Assembly (NCBI GenBank): GCA_030544165.1
Contig: JAUNRP010000019.1
Span: forward strand, 1-10,425
DNA: 10,425 nucleotides
DNA from: a bacterium
GTDB taxonomy: Bacteria > Actinomycetota > Actinomycetes > Actinomycetales > Actinomycetaceae
Direction: 5' to 3'
Part shown: in pieces, positions 1-6,091 of the stretch
Numbering within the stretch: the first letter of the stretch is position 1
Layout of the letters: the number at the start of each line of letters is the position of its first letter
Program-made: the position numbers and the translations under genes
The notes under the pieces: generated by a model
The model's database searches: none
Seen by the model: only the letters and a program-made list of their open reading frames with translations
What the model was told of the DNA's origin: nothing

Positions 1-71
1 AGGGCGGGGCTGGGGCCGAGGGCGTGGGCGACGGCGAGCCCGCGCCGGAGGGCACCCCTCCGGCCCGCTGA
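1..71 (+). CDS. 3' end of an unidentified protein (partial)
   Basis: A reading frame open from the window edge ends at TGA 69-71. The 22 visible residues are rich in Gly, Ala, Glu and Pro, and most codons end in G or C, as in the other genes here. This resembles a low-complexity acidic C-terminal tail. So little is visible that no family can be named. The other two forward frames are also open across this stretch, so the frame choice rests on composition and on the stop followed by non-coding-looking DNA. It could be spurious. Confidence 0.35.
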   Translation, partial: GGAGAEGVGDGEPAPEGTPPAR

Positions 72-230
72 CTCCCCGCGCAGCGGGCTGGGCGGGAGTG
101 GGCGGAGGCTCCGGGCTCTCGTCACCGCGTGGCCTCCCACGAATCCGCCCGAATCCTTCACCACCTCCGCGTGCGCCCCTGACGGGAGCCGGGCAGGCTC
201 GGAGGTGACCGCCAACCAAGGAGGAATGAC
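72..230. other. Intergenic region upstream of the CBS gene
   Basis: No convincing gene lies here. It contains a short inverted repeat, CCCGC/GCGGG, with a 3-nt loop just after the preceding stop codon. At 100-113 it carries a GC-rich 14-mer (GGGCGGAGGCTCCG) that recurs at 702-715 after the CBS gene. No clear -10/-35 pair is visible for the CBS gene. Confidence 0.4.
218..224 (+). promoter_or_regulatory. Strong Shine-Dalgarno site of the CBS gene
   Basis: AAGGAGG lies 6 nt before ATG 231. It matches the 16S rRNA anti-Shine-Dalgarno sequence almost fully and fixes the start. It contrasts with the MFS, hydratase and phosphotransferase-fold genes, which have no such site and look leaderless. Confidence 0.85.
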
Positions 231-644
231 ATGGCGACCGTTCGAGAGTTCATGACCACCAACCCCACCTCGCTCGATTCCGGCGCATCCATCACGGACG
301 CAGCGAAGGCGATGCGGGACGGCGACTTCGGCTCGGTGCCGGTGGTGGACGAGGGCCGGCTGGTTGGGGTGGTCACCGATCGCGACATCGTGATCCGGGC
401 CGTGGCAGAGGGCGCGGAGGGCACCGCCTCGATCGCGCGGTTCATGTCCACCGACACGATCACGGTGGAGCCCACCGATGACCTCGACGAGGTGCGGGCC
501 AAGCTCTCGAAGCACGCCCTGCGCCGCGTGCCGGTGGTGGAGAGCGGCAACCTCGTGGGCATGCTCGCCCTCGGTGACCTGGCCGAGCAGGGCAAGGACG
601 CCGATGTGCTGAAGGACGTCTCGGCAGCCGCGCCCAGCGACTGA
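231..644 (+). CDS. Two-CBS-domain protein, Hrp1-like
   Basis: This 137-residue protein is almost entirely a Bateman module of two CBS repeats, at about residues 5-57 and 68-122. Each shows the family signature: a V-P-V-V strand (36-39 and 100-103) followed by a strand ending in G-x-V/L. The first repeat also has the T-D-R-D-I turn (49-53), typical of nucleotide-binding CBS proteins. Length and architecture resemble actinobacterial stand-alone CBS proteins such as mycobacterial hypoxic response protein 1 (Rv2626c). CBS pairs generally bind adenine nucleotides and act as energy or redox sensors. The ligand and partner here are unknown, because no effector domain is attached and the neighbours are unrelated. 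The start is fixed by AAGGAGG. It is probably a single-gene unit convergent with the MFS gene. The family call is secure; the physiological role is not. Confidence 0.9.
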   Translation: MATVREFMTTNPTSLDSGASITDAAKAMRDGDFGSVPVVDEGRLVGVVTDRDIVIRAVAEGAEGTASIARFMSTDTITVEPTDDLDEVRAKLSKHALRRVPVVESGNLVGMLALGDLAEQGKDADVLKDVSAAAPSD

Positions 645-702
645 GGCGGGGGTAGCCGTCGTCGCCAGATCAGGTGCGCAGCTGGAAGGCGAGGTGAGAG
701 CG

Positions 703-717
703 GGCGGAGGCTCCGCC
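703..717. terminator. Hairpin between convergent CBS and MFS genes
   Basis: GGCGGA and TCCGCC form a perfect 6-bp stem around a GGC loop, between the stop codons at 644 and 727. Its position suggests a terminator serving either or both genes. There is no T-tract on either side, so it would be a U-less hairpin of the sort often proposed in GC-rich Actinobacteria. It shares a 14-mer with position 100-113. Confidence 0.35.
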
Positions 718-726
718 GTCGGGGGG

Positions 727-1920
727 CTAGCGGCGCTCGAGTCCGCGGGTGACGAACCCGAAGACTGCGGCGAGGACAACGGCGCCGAGCAGGACGATCG
801 CCATCGCGAGCGCTCCCCCGCCGAACACCGCCACCAGCGGGGAGAGCACGCCCGCGAGGAACTGCTGGATCGCGCCCATGAGGGCGGTGGCAGAGCCGGC
901 GCGTTCGGCGTGGCGCTGGAGGGCGAGCGTGACCGCGTTGGGCAGGGTGAGGAAGTTGGCCGCGAGCAGGAGCGCGAGCGGGACGGAGAAGCCCCACACT
1001 CCCCCGGCGCCGCTCCACGCGGTGACGAGCAACGCAACCGCGAACACCAGTGAGCCGGCGATCCCGATCCAGAGCATCCGCTCGGTGCCCACGCGGTAGA
1101 CGAAGCGCGAGTTCACTTGCGCGCCCAGGATGATCATGAGGCCGTTGATGGAGAACACGATCACGAACTGACCGGGCGTGAGGCCGTACCCCTCCTGGAG
1201 CACGAAGCTCGAGGCCGAGACGTAGGTGAGCAGGACCGTGGTGGACATCGCGGGCACGATCACGAGGGTGAGGAAGCGGGCGTCCCGGAGGAGCGGCGTG
1301 AGCGTGGCGAAGAGCGGGGCGCCGCGCGCAGAGCGCCTCTCGGGCGGATGGGTCTCCTCCAGCAGCGCAGCCACGAGGCCCATCACCACCAGGCCGAACA
1401 CCGCGAGCGTGAGGAAGACTGCGCGCCAGCCGAAGTGGTGGGCGATGAAACCGCCGAGCGCGGGCGCTGCGAGCGGGACCACGGCGATCACGGACTGGAC
1501 CCAGGACATTCCGGAGGACTGGGCGGGGCCGGCGAACCGGTCTCGTAGGGCGGAGAAGGCCGCGATGGTGGCCGCCGCGTTGCCAGCGCCCTGCAGCATC
1601 CGCACGCCGAGCAGCATGTAGATGTTCGGGGAGATGGCACAGAGGACGGACATCACGATGTGGAGGGCCATTCCCGCGAAGAACGGGCGCCGCCGCCCGA
1701 ACCGGTCCGAGAGGGGGCCGTTGAACAACTGCCCCACGGCCGATCCGATCATCACGCCGGAGATGGTGCCCTGTGCGAGGGCCTGGGTGGTGCTGAGGTC
1801 GCGGGCCATCTCGGGGAGGGCGGGGAGGTACATGTCGAGCGTCATCGCTGGGACCGCAGCCATCATGCCGAGGAGCATCAGGAAGCCCAACGGGGGCCTG
1901 CTGAGGGCGGGGCTGCTCAT
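727..1920 (-). CDS. MFS drug-efflux transporter, Bcr/CflA-like
   Basis: This is a 397-residue integral membrane protein with many hydrophobic segments, consistent with the 12 helices of a major facilitator. The first helix ends in L-D-M-Y-L-P-A-L-P (28-36), typical of the Bcr/CflA (DHA1) drug-export branch. MFS motif A is at 68-79 (G-P-L-S-D-R-F-G-R-R-R-P), and the conserved Arg of motif B is in R-M-L-Q-G-A-G (107-113). Length is normal for the family, and proton-coupled export of small hydrophobic compounds is expected. ATG 1920 was chosen because the frame upstream runs antisense through the hydratase gene and because a -10-like TAGACT lies 7 nt before it, suggesting a leaderless mRNA. It is divergent from the hydratase/aldolase pair across 60 bp, so it may handle a pathway substrate or toxic intermediate. 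That link is inference only. Confidence 0.9.
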   Translation of the reverse strand: MSSPALSRPPLGFLMLLGMMAAVPAMTLDMYLPALPEMARDLSTTQALAQGTISGVMIGSAVGQLFNGPLSDRFGRRRPFFAGMALHIVMSVLCAISPNIYMLLGVRMLQGAGNAAATIAAFSALRDRFAGPAQSSGMSWVQSVIAVVPLAAPALGGFIAHHFGWRAVFLTLAVFGLVVMGLVAALLEETHPPERRSARGAPLFATLTPLLRDARFLTLVIVPAMSTTVLLTYVSASSFVLQEGYGLTPGQFVIVFSINGLMIILGAQVNSRFVYRVGTERMLWIGIAGSLVFAVALLVTAWSGAGGVWGFSVPLALLLAANFLTLPNAVTLALQRHAERAGSATALMGAIQQFLAGVLSPLVAVFGGGALAMAIVLLGAVVLAAVFGFVTRGLERR

Positions 1921-1927
1921 GGCCGTG

Positions 1928-1933
1928 AGTCTA
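1928..1933 (-). promoter_or_regulatory. Candidate -10 element of the MFS gene (leaderless)
   Basis: Read on the minus strand this is TAGACT, matching TANNNT, and the ATG begins 8 nt after its last base. That places the transcription start at or next to the start codon. No Shine-Dalgarno sequence precedes the ATG. A -35 match at the right spacing is weak. Confidence 0.5.
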
Positions 1934-1942
1934 GGCGCAAAT

Positions 1943-1950
1943 CGTATACG
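1943..1950. promoter_or_regulatory. Palindrome CGTATACG, candidate operator
   Basis: This perfect 8-bp palindrome lies midway between the two divergent -10 elements, in a stretch noticeably more AT-rich than its surroundings. It overlaps the expected -35 region of the hydratase promoter and lies just upstream of the MFS -10. GTATAC cores occur in operators of several GntR-family regulators, so a GntR-type repressor is one possibility. No regulator gene is in the window. An 8-bp match can also arise by chance. Confidence 0.4.
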
Positions 1951-1968
1951 GAAGGATGTGGAGTGGGG

Positions 1969-1974
1969 TACGTT
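1969..1974 (+). promoter_or_regulatory. Candidate -10 element of the hydratase gene (leaderless)
   Basis: TACGTT matches TANNNT and is separated from ATG 1981 by 6 nt (GAGCGC), the typical geometry of an actinobacterial leaderless transcript. The GAG in that gap is too close to the ATG to be a useful ribosome binding site. The region 17-18 bp upstream overlaps the CGTATACG palindrome. Confidence 0.5.
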
Positions 1975-1980
1975 GAGCGC

Positions 1981-2766
1981 ATGCTCACCGAAGAGACCGT
2001 TCTCCAGATCGCGGACGAACTCGTGGACGCAGGGCGTACCCGGGTCCCGGTTCCCCGGCTCACCGCCCGCTTCCCCGAGATGGAGGTGGAGGACTCCTAC
2101 CGCGTCCAGCGCGTGTGGCAGCAGCGCAACGTGGAGGCCGGGCGGAAGCTCGTGGGCCACAAGATCGGCCTCACATCCCGCGCCATGCAGATGGCCACCG
2201 GCATCACCGAGCCGGACTACGGCGCGATCTTCGATGACATGGTGTTCGAGTCCGGAGCGGTGTTCGAGCACGCGAAGTACACGAAGCCGCGGATCGAGGT
2301 GGAGCTCTCGTTCGTGCTGAAGAGCGAGCTCCGGGGGCCGGGCATCACGATGCTGGACGTGGCCCGCGCCACCGAGTACGTGATCCCCTCGCTCGAGATC
2401 CTGGACTCCCGCATCGAGATGGAGGGCCGCACCATCGTGGACACCATCTCGGACAACGCGGCCATGGGCTGCATGGTAATCGGCGGGCGTCCCGTCTCCG
2501 TGGACGAACTGGATCTGCGCTGGGTGGGCGGCGTGCTCTACCGCAACGAGGTGATCGAGGAAACCGGCTTGGCGGCCGGTGTGCTCGGGAATCCGATGGT
2601 GGGCGTGGCGTGGCTCGCCAACAAGATCGCGCCGTTCGGGGATGCGCTCGAGGCCGGGGAGATCGTGCTCTCGGGCTCCTTCACCCGACCCGTGGCCGCA
2701 GAGCCCGGAGACACCATCACCGCCGACTACGGCCCCCTGGGAGTGATCACATGCCGGTTCGTCTGA
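1981..2766 (+). CDS. hpaH: 2-oxo-hept-4-ene-1,7-dioate hydratase (HpaH/MhpD family)
   Basis: This 261-residue protein belongs to the fumarylacetoacetate-hydrolase-related hydratases. It should add water to 2-oxohept-4-ene-1,7-dioate to give 4-hydroxy-2-oxoheptanedioate, in the meta-cleavage route for homoprotocatechuate. The metal-binding acids are E106 and E108 (P-R-I-E-V-E) and E139 (P-S-L-E-I), the same numbering I recall for E. coli HpcG/MhpD. G-H-K-I-G-L (59-64) is the expected active-site segment. Length matches the family (about 265). ATG 1981 is preferred over upstream in-frame starts because those lie antisense to the MFS gene, and a -10 TACGTT sits just before it. The aldolase gene overlaps its 3' end by 16 bp. 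The related 2-hydroxypentadienoate hydratase (MhpD) is the main alternative; the HpaI-type partner favours HpaH. Confidence 0.85.
   Translation: MLTEETVLQIADELVDAGRTRVPVPRLTARFPEMEVEDSYRVQRVWQQRNVEAGRKLVGHKIGLTSRAMQMATGITEPDYGAIFDDMVFESGAVFEHAKYTKPRIEVELSFVLKSELRGPGITMLDVARATEYVIPSLEILDSRIEMEGRTIVDTISDNAAMGCMVIGGRPVSVDELDLRWVGGVLYRNEVIEETGLAAGVLGNPMVGVAWLANKIAPFGDALEAGEIVLSGSFTRPVAAEPGDTITADYGPLGVITCRFV
2739..2743 (+). promoter_or_regulatory. Shine-Dalgarno site of the aldolase, inside hpaH
   Basis: GGGAG lies 7 nt before ATG 2751, inside the last codons of the hydratase gene. It supports the internal ATG rather than the longer upstream frame as the aldolase start, and fits translational coupling of the two genes. 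Confidence 0.6.
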
Positions 2767-3563
2767 GCCCCGATGAGTCTCTGGCCGCCGCCCGCGAGCG
2801 GCTCGGGCGCCCCCTGATTGGGATCTGGGTGTGCTCCGGTTCTCCGCTCGTGGCCGAGATCTGCGCCGGCTCCGGCGCCGACTGGCTCTTCTTCGATGCC
2901 GAGCACTCCCCCAACGATGTGGTGACACTCCTGCCGCAGCTCCAAGCGGCCGCAGGGTATCCCGTGGTCTCCGTTGCCCGGCCCCCGCTCAATGACACGG
3001 CCGTGATCAAGCAGTTCCTGGATACCGGGGTCACCACGCTGATCGTCCCCATGGTGGACACCGCCGAGCAGGCGGAGGCGGCGGCCCGCGCCGTGGCGTA
3101 CCCGCCTGCCGGGGTGCGGGGTGTGGGGTCTGCTCTGGCGCGCTCTGGCCGGTGGAACCGCGTGCCGGACTACCTCCCGAACGCCCGGGAGTCCCTCACG
3201 CTCGTGGTCCAGATCGAGTCCGTGACCGCGGTGGAGAACCTTGAGGCGATCGCAGCGGTGGAGGGCGTGGACGCCCTGTTCGTGGGGCCGTCCGATCTCG
3301 CTGCCTCCATGGGACTGATCGGCCAGCAGAACGATCCGCGCATCGAGGAGGCCGTGCTGAGGGCCATCGAGGTGGGCCACGCCCACGGCAAGTTGGTGGG
3401 CGTCAACGCCTTCGCCCAGGCGAGCGCGAAGCGCTACCTCGAGGCCGGCGCCGACTTCATCTCCGTTGGCGCGGACGTCAGCATCCTCGCGCGCGGCACC
3501 GAGGCGCTCGTGGACGCCTTCAGCCCCGACGACGGGGGCTCACCTCTCGCTGCCGGGTACTGA
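2751..3563 (+). CDS. hpaI: HpcH/HpaI aldolase, 4-hydroxy-2-oxoheptanedioate type
   Basis: This 270-residue class II, metal-dependent pyruvate aldolase should cleave 4-hydroxy-2-oxoheptanedioate to pyruvate and succinic semialdehyde, the step after the hydratase. Catalytic residues known for E. coli HpaI (H45, R70, E149, D175) appear here at H52 (D-A-E-H-S-P-N), R77 (S-V-A-R-P-P), E156 (Q-I-E-S) and D182 (G-P-S-D-L-A). Each is shifted by exactly seven, which is strong evidence of orthology and activity. The start at 2751 has a GGGAG ribosome site; the in-frame extension upstream runs through the hydratase gene and looks non-coding. The 16-bp overlap with hpaH suggests one transcript and coupled translation. 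These aldolases tolerate several 2-oxo acids and aldehydes, so the natural substrate could differ. The ring-opening dioxygenase and decarboxylase/isomerase are not in the window. Confidence 0.87.
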   Translation: MPVRLSPDESLAAARERLGRPLIGIWVCSGSPLVAEICAGSGADWLFFDAEHSPNDVVTLLPQLQAAAGYPVVSVARPPLNDTAVIKQFLDTGVTTLIVPMVDTAEQAEAAARAVAYPPAGVRGVGSALARSGRWNRVPDYLPNARESLTLVVQIESVTAVENLEAIAAVEGVDALFVGPSDLAASMGLIGQQNDPRIEEAVLRAIEVGHAHGKLVGVNAFAQASAKRYLEAGADFISVGADVSILARGTEALVDAFSPDDGGSPLAAGY

Positions 3564-3598
3564 TCGCGGGTTCGTGCGGTCCGTAGGCGCTACCCGGC
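3552..3598. terminator. Inverted repeat spanning two convergent stop codons
   Basis: GCCGGGTA (3552-3559) and TACCCGGC (3591-3598) are perfect 8-bp inverted repeats with a 31-nt loop. They include the last codons of the aldolase gene and of the oppositely directed tadG-like gene, which are only 26 bp apart. Being symmetrical, the structure could serve as a bidirectional terminator. The long loop and lack of a T-tract make this uncertain. Confidence 0.35.
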
Positions 3599-4096
3599 CC
3601 GCGCGGTGGCGGTCACCGTGATCCGGAGGACCTCCGGGATCGCGTCCGTGAGCCACGGGATCAGGGGGATCTCCGCGAGGCCGGAGATGGTGACCGTCAC
3701 GGTACGCCCATCGGTGGTTCCGGTGGGATCCTCTATCCGCGGGTCTCGCAGGCCGAGCTCGGGACCGTAGGCACCCAGGTAGCCAGAGACGGCCTCGCGG
3801 ACCCGGGCCGTGGTGACCACGAGCTGGCCGCCACCCCCCTCGTGGTATCCGGTGGTATCGAGGCTGGCGGACGCCGCCAGGGCGGCGGCGTCCGCGGCGG
3901 CGAGGAGCTGCTTCCGCTCGATGTGGAGCGACGCCACCGAGGCGATCACCAGGATCAGGGCGAGCACGATGGTCCCGAAGCCGAGGATGAGCAGCATCAC
4001 GCGGCCATCCTCATCCCCGTGACGGACCCCGCACACGCGAGAACGCAGACGCACGTGCCAGGGAGGGACCGCCGTCGGGAAAACGGGCGAGCTCAC
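3590..4096 (-). CDS. TadG-like pilus assembly protein
   Basis: This 168-residue protein is the last gene of the Tad cluster. A short cytoplasmic N-terminus is followed by D-E-D-G-R (28-32) and one long hydrophobic helix (about 33-56). After that comes the Ala-rich A-A-A-D-A-A-A-L-A-A segment (66-75) that characterises the Tad/TadG N-terminal domain family. The rest is probably extracellular. It lacks the large von Willebrand-type region of proteobacterial TadG, as is usual for short actinobacterial versions such as Rv3654c. GTG 4096 was chosen because it overlaps the stop of the preceding tadE-like gene by 4 bp (GTGA) and leaves about 30 residues before the membrane helix; the longer upstream frame is antisense-like and non-hydrophobic. 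The role is inferred as a minor pilin-like or assembly subunit. Confidence 0.8.
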   Translation of the reverse strand: MSSPVFPTAVPPWHVRLRSRVCGVRHGDEDGRVMLLILGFGTIVLALILVIASVASLHIERKQLLAAADAAALAASASLDTTGYHEGGGGQLVVTTARVREAVSGYLGAYGPELGLRDPRIEDPTGTTDGRTVTVTISGLAEIPLIPWLTDAIPEVLRITVTATARAG

Positions 4097-4545
4097 CGGT
4101 TCACCCACTCGTCCACGATGGTGACGGCCGTGCCACTGACGGGAACCCGCGCCCCGAGCGCATCGACGATGCCGAGCGGGATCAGCGGCAGGGCGACCTC
4201 GGTGGTGACGGTGGCGCGGATCGCGGACCCGCTGCTCAGGCAGGGGGAACCCGAGCACTCGAGATGGAGGGAGACGGGGCCGGGGAAACCGGCGTCGTCG
4301 AAGGAGATGCGGGTGGCCAGCTCGGCCGAGTCGCGTCCGGCCACCTCATCGCGGGAGGCGGCGAGCAGGCGGCCGGCGTCACGAGCGGCCCCCTCTGCGG
4401 CGAAGGCGGCGCCCTGCAACTGGAAGAAGGTGAGGATCAGGTAGACGAGGGGCACGAGCAGGACGAAGGTGAGCACGATGAACTCGACGATCGCGCTGCC
4501 CTCTTCAGCGTGATCCTCCGCGAGGAGGCGCCTCAGCCGGTTCAC
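4093..4545 (-). CDS. TadE-like minor pilin protein (second)
   Basis: This 150-residue TadE-family protein has a basic N-terminus, then E-E-G-S-A-I-V-E-F (14-22). It thus has Gly 16 followed by Glu 21 at mature position 5, the pattern of a prepilin-peptidase site. One hydrophobic helix (about 23-42) follows, and then an Ala-rich amphipathic stretch and a predicted exported domain. The pair C97/C102 could form a disulfide outside the cell. GTG 4545 overlaps the stop of the upstream tadE-like gene by 4 bp (GTGA), and its own stop overlaps the tadG-like start in the same way, so translation is probably coupled across all three. TadE-like proteins of Tad systems are minor pilins or assembly subunits. 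Having two in a row is common in actinobacterial clusters. Confidence 0.83.
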   Translation of the reverse strand: MNRLRRLLAEDHAEEGSAIVEFIVLTFVLLVPLVYLILTFFQLQGAAFAAEGAARDAGRLLAASRDEVAGRDSAELATRISFDDAGFPGPVSLHLECSGSPCLSSGSAIRATVTTEVALPLIPLGIVDALGARVPVSGTAVTIVDEWVNR

Positions 4546-4958
4546 GGGAGGCCGTCCTCGTCGATGGCGTGGGCGGAGAGCGTGAGCGCGGGGCCGACGC
4601 CCGTGAGGGCCACCACCGGGAGGTGGGCCCGAACCTCCACGCGGACCGCCCGGATCCCGTCCCGGCTGACCTCCCGGGCGCTCACCCCCGATGCGAAGTG
4701 CTCCGGAAGCGCCAACGAGATGAGGTAGCGCGTCCGGTTGGCGGCATCCTCGGGCCCGGCACCGGCCACCGCGCCGTGGCGGGCGCCCTCGGCGGCGGAG
4801 TCCATCAGGATGTTGCGCACGTAGAGCGCGAGGGAGAGCTGGATGAGCGCCACGAAGATGAGGATCACGAGGGCTCCCACCATGACGAACTCCGCGATGG
4901 CGGAGCCGCGTTCGCGGTGCGGGAGCGGCGGGTCCGCGTTCCAGAGCCTGCGGAGCGC
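4542..4958 (-). CDS. TadE-like protein (first), start codon missing
   Basis: About 138 residues are supported. E-R-G-S-A-I-A-E-F (16-24) gives a Gly/Glu prepilin-like site (G18, E23). A hydrophobic helix (about 25-46) follows, then an Ala-rich segment and an exported-looking domain. The 3' end overlaps the next gene by 4 bp. No ATG, GTG, TTG or CTG occurs in frame between the pilin stop and the membrane helix. The codon placed correctly after GGAGG (4969-4965) is GCG (4958-4956), one base from GTG, and the end given here assumes initiation there. Alternatives are ATG 4883, which would cut off the motif and part of the helix, or ATG 5075, which would overlap the pilin gene by more than 100 bp. 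A start-codon mutation, an unusual start or a base error are all possible. The family call is good; the 5' end is not settled. Confidence 0.7.
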   Translation of the reverse strand, partial: ALRRLWNADPPLPHRERGSAIAEFVMVGALVILIFVALIQLSLALYVRNILMDSAAEGARHGAVAGAGPEDAANRTRYLISLALPEHFASGVSAREVSRDGIRAVRVEVRAHLPVVALTGVGPALTLSAHAIDEDGLP

Positions 4959-5149
4959 TAGCCGCCTCCGGTGACCCGGCTGATCGCCTGGCCGAACAGG
5001 TCCGCGAGCGCCTCTCCGGCCAGGGCCCAGATCAGTGCCACCAGGCCGGCGGTCATGAGGGTGACCATGACCCATCCGGGCACGTCTCCGCGTTCGTCCT
5101 CCCGCAGCCATGCCGCGAGGACCGCGCGGAACCTCTCGATGATTTCCAT
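4958..5149 (-). CDS. Small Flp-like pilin candidate
   Basis: This 63-residue protein has an amphipathic, charged N-terminus and then E-R-G-D-V-P-G-W (19-26). One hydrophobic helix (about 26-46) and a short tail ending in three glycines complete it. Size, single helix and position between tadC and the tadE-like genes match the pilin slot of actinobacterial Tad clusters (Rv3656c in M. tuberculosis), so it is the likely major subunit. It lacks the G-x-x-x-x-E-Y Flp cleavage pattern: counting from G21 or G25, position 5 is Gly or Thr, not Glu. Processing may therefore differ, or the protein may have another role. ATG 5149 is preceded by AGGAAGGA with 6 nt spacing. It starts 15 bp after tadC, one of the few non-overlapping junctions in the cluster. 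Function is inferred from context. Confidence 0.75.
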   Translation of the reverse strand: MEIIERFRAVLAAWLREDERGDVPGWVMVTLMTAGLVALIWALAGEALADLFGQAISRVTGGG

Positions 5150-5164
5150 ACTGATTCCTTCCTT

Positions 5165-6091
5165 TCATAGTCCGACCCGGAGAACTGCCAAGCCCGGGAA
5201 GAGGGCGAAGATCACGGTGATCGGCAGGATGAGGAACACGATCGGGGCCACCATGGCGATCTCCTTGGTCCCGCCGATCTCCATCAGGCGAGCCCGTGCG
5301 GCCTCGCGGAGATCGGAGGCCTGACCGCGCAGGACTGCCGCGAGAGGCGTGCCGCGCTCGGTGGCCACCACGATTGCGTCGGTGAACCGCGCGAGGTCCA
5401 CGGAACTGGTGCGGGCGGAGAGCTCCTCGAGGGCGCGGGTGAAGGAGACTCCTGCTCGGGTGCGTGCGGCAACGTCTCCGAACTCCGTGGCGAGCTCGCC
5501 ACTCGAGATGCGGGCGATCCTCTCCAGCGCGCGGGCGGGACTCTCCCCGGCACCCACGGCGAGGGCCGCGAGCTCGGCGAGATCCGGAAGCTCCTGCAGG
5601 ATCCGCTCCGTACGCCGCGCGGCCGCCTGGGAGAGCATGTAGTCCGCACCGAGCGCCCCCACGGCGGCGCCCACCACCACCAGGACAAGCGCTGCCAGCA
5701 GGCTTCCCCCACGTGCCGCAACCGCGAGGGCGGCCAGGAGCCCCACGGCCGCTCCTCCGCTCCCCCACGCCACCTGTTCCAGCCGGAACTGTTCCACGCT
5801 GAGTGTCCGGCCGGCCTCGTGGAGCCGGGTCCGGATCGAGGACTCGGAGGAGCCCAGCCGTTCGAGGGTTCGCGAGAGGTCGGAGAGAAGGGGGCGGAGA
5901 GCCGTTCCGATCGGCCCGAACGCCGAGGGTTCTGTTGCTGCCAGGAGGCGGGAGCCCCGGTTGCGCTCGCGCACGTAGGGCGCAACCCTCTCCACCAGCG
6001 TGATCTGGCGGCGCGACCACGTCCAGGCGATCATCCAAATTCCGAGTCCGCCCAGGGCTCCGATGGCGGCTCCGAGCGCCCACGAGCTCAT
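5165..6091 (-). CDS. TadC-like pilus platform protein (type II secretion F family)
   Basis: This 308-residue inner-membrane protein forms part of the assembly platform of the Tad pilus, pairing with TadB above the CpaF motor. It has an N-terminal helix (about 4-24) and a cytoplasmic stretch. A pair of helices (about 110-150) precedes the cytoplasmic T2SF (GspF-like) domain at about 165-275, with the usual E-L-P-D-L-A-E start (167-173) and A-G-E-S-P-A-R-A-L (181-189). A final helix is at about 278-300. The start is ATG 6091, which overlaps the tadB stop by 4 bp (ATGA) and has GGAGGG seven bases upstream; a longer frame to 6142 would overlap tadB further and has no such site. Length is normal. 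Confidence 0.88.
   Translation of the reverse strand: MSSWALGAAIGALGGLGIWMIAWTWSRRQITLVERVAPYVRERNRGSRLLAATEPSAFGPIGTALRPLLSDLSRTLERLGSSESSIRTRLHEAGRTLSVEQFRLEQVAWGSGGAAVGLLAALAVAARGGSLLAALVLVVVGAAVGALGADYMLSQAAARRTERILQELPDLAELAALAVGAGESPARALERIARISSGELATEFGDVAARTRAGVSFTRALEELSARTSSVDLARFTDAIVVATERGTPLAAVLRGQASDLREAARARLMEIGGTKEIAMVAPIVFLILPITVIFALFPGLAVLRVGL

Noticed and set aside
158..1018. 286-codon minus-strand frame across the CBS gene
   Set aside because: Arg/Pro/Ser-rich antisense product with no motifs. It covers a well-supported CBS gene and the 3' end of the MFS gene.
1921..2928. Long N-terminal extension of the MFS frame on the minus strand
   Set aside because: It runs antisense through hpaH and the start of hpaI, is rich in His and Arg, and has no family features. 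ATG 1920 gives a normal-length transporter with a -10 element before it.
4958..4976. Programmed -1 frameshift fusing the pilin to the first TadE-like protein
   Set aside because: The frames are in the right relation, but there is no X-XXY-YYZ slippery heptamer before the TAG and no evident downstream structure. A lost GTG start is a simpler explanation.
4542..6083. 513-codon open frame on the minus strand through the tadC region
   Set aside because: Only its last 138 or so codons look like protein (tadE-like). The rest is out of frame with tadC, is full of Arg, Gly and Pro, and lacks hydrophobic segments.
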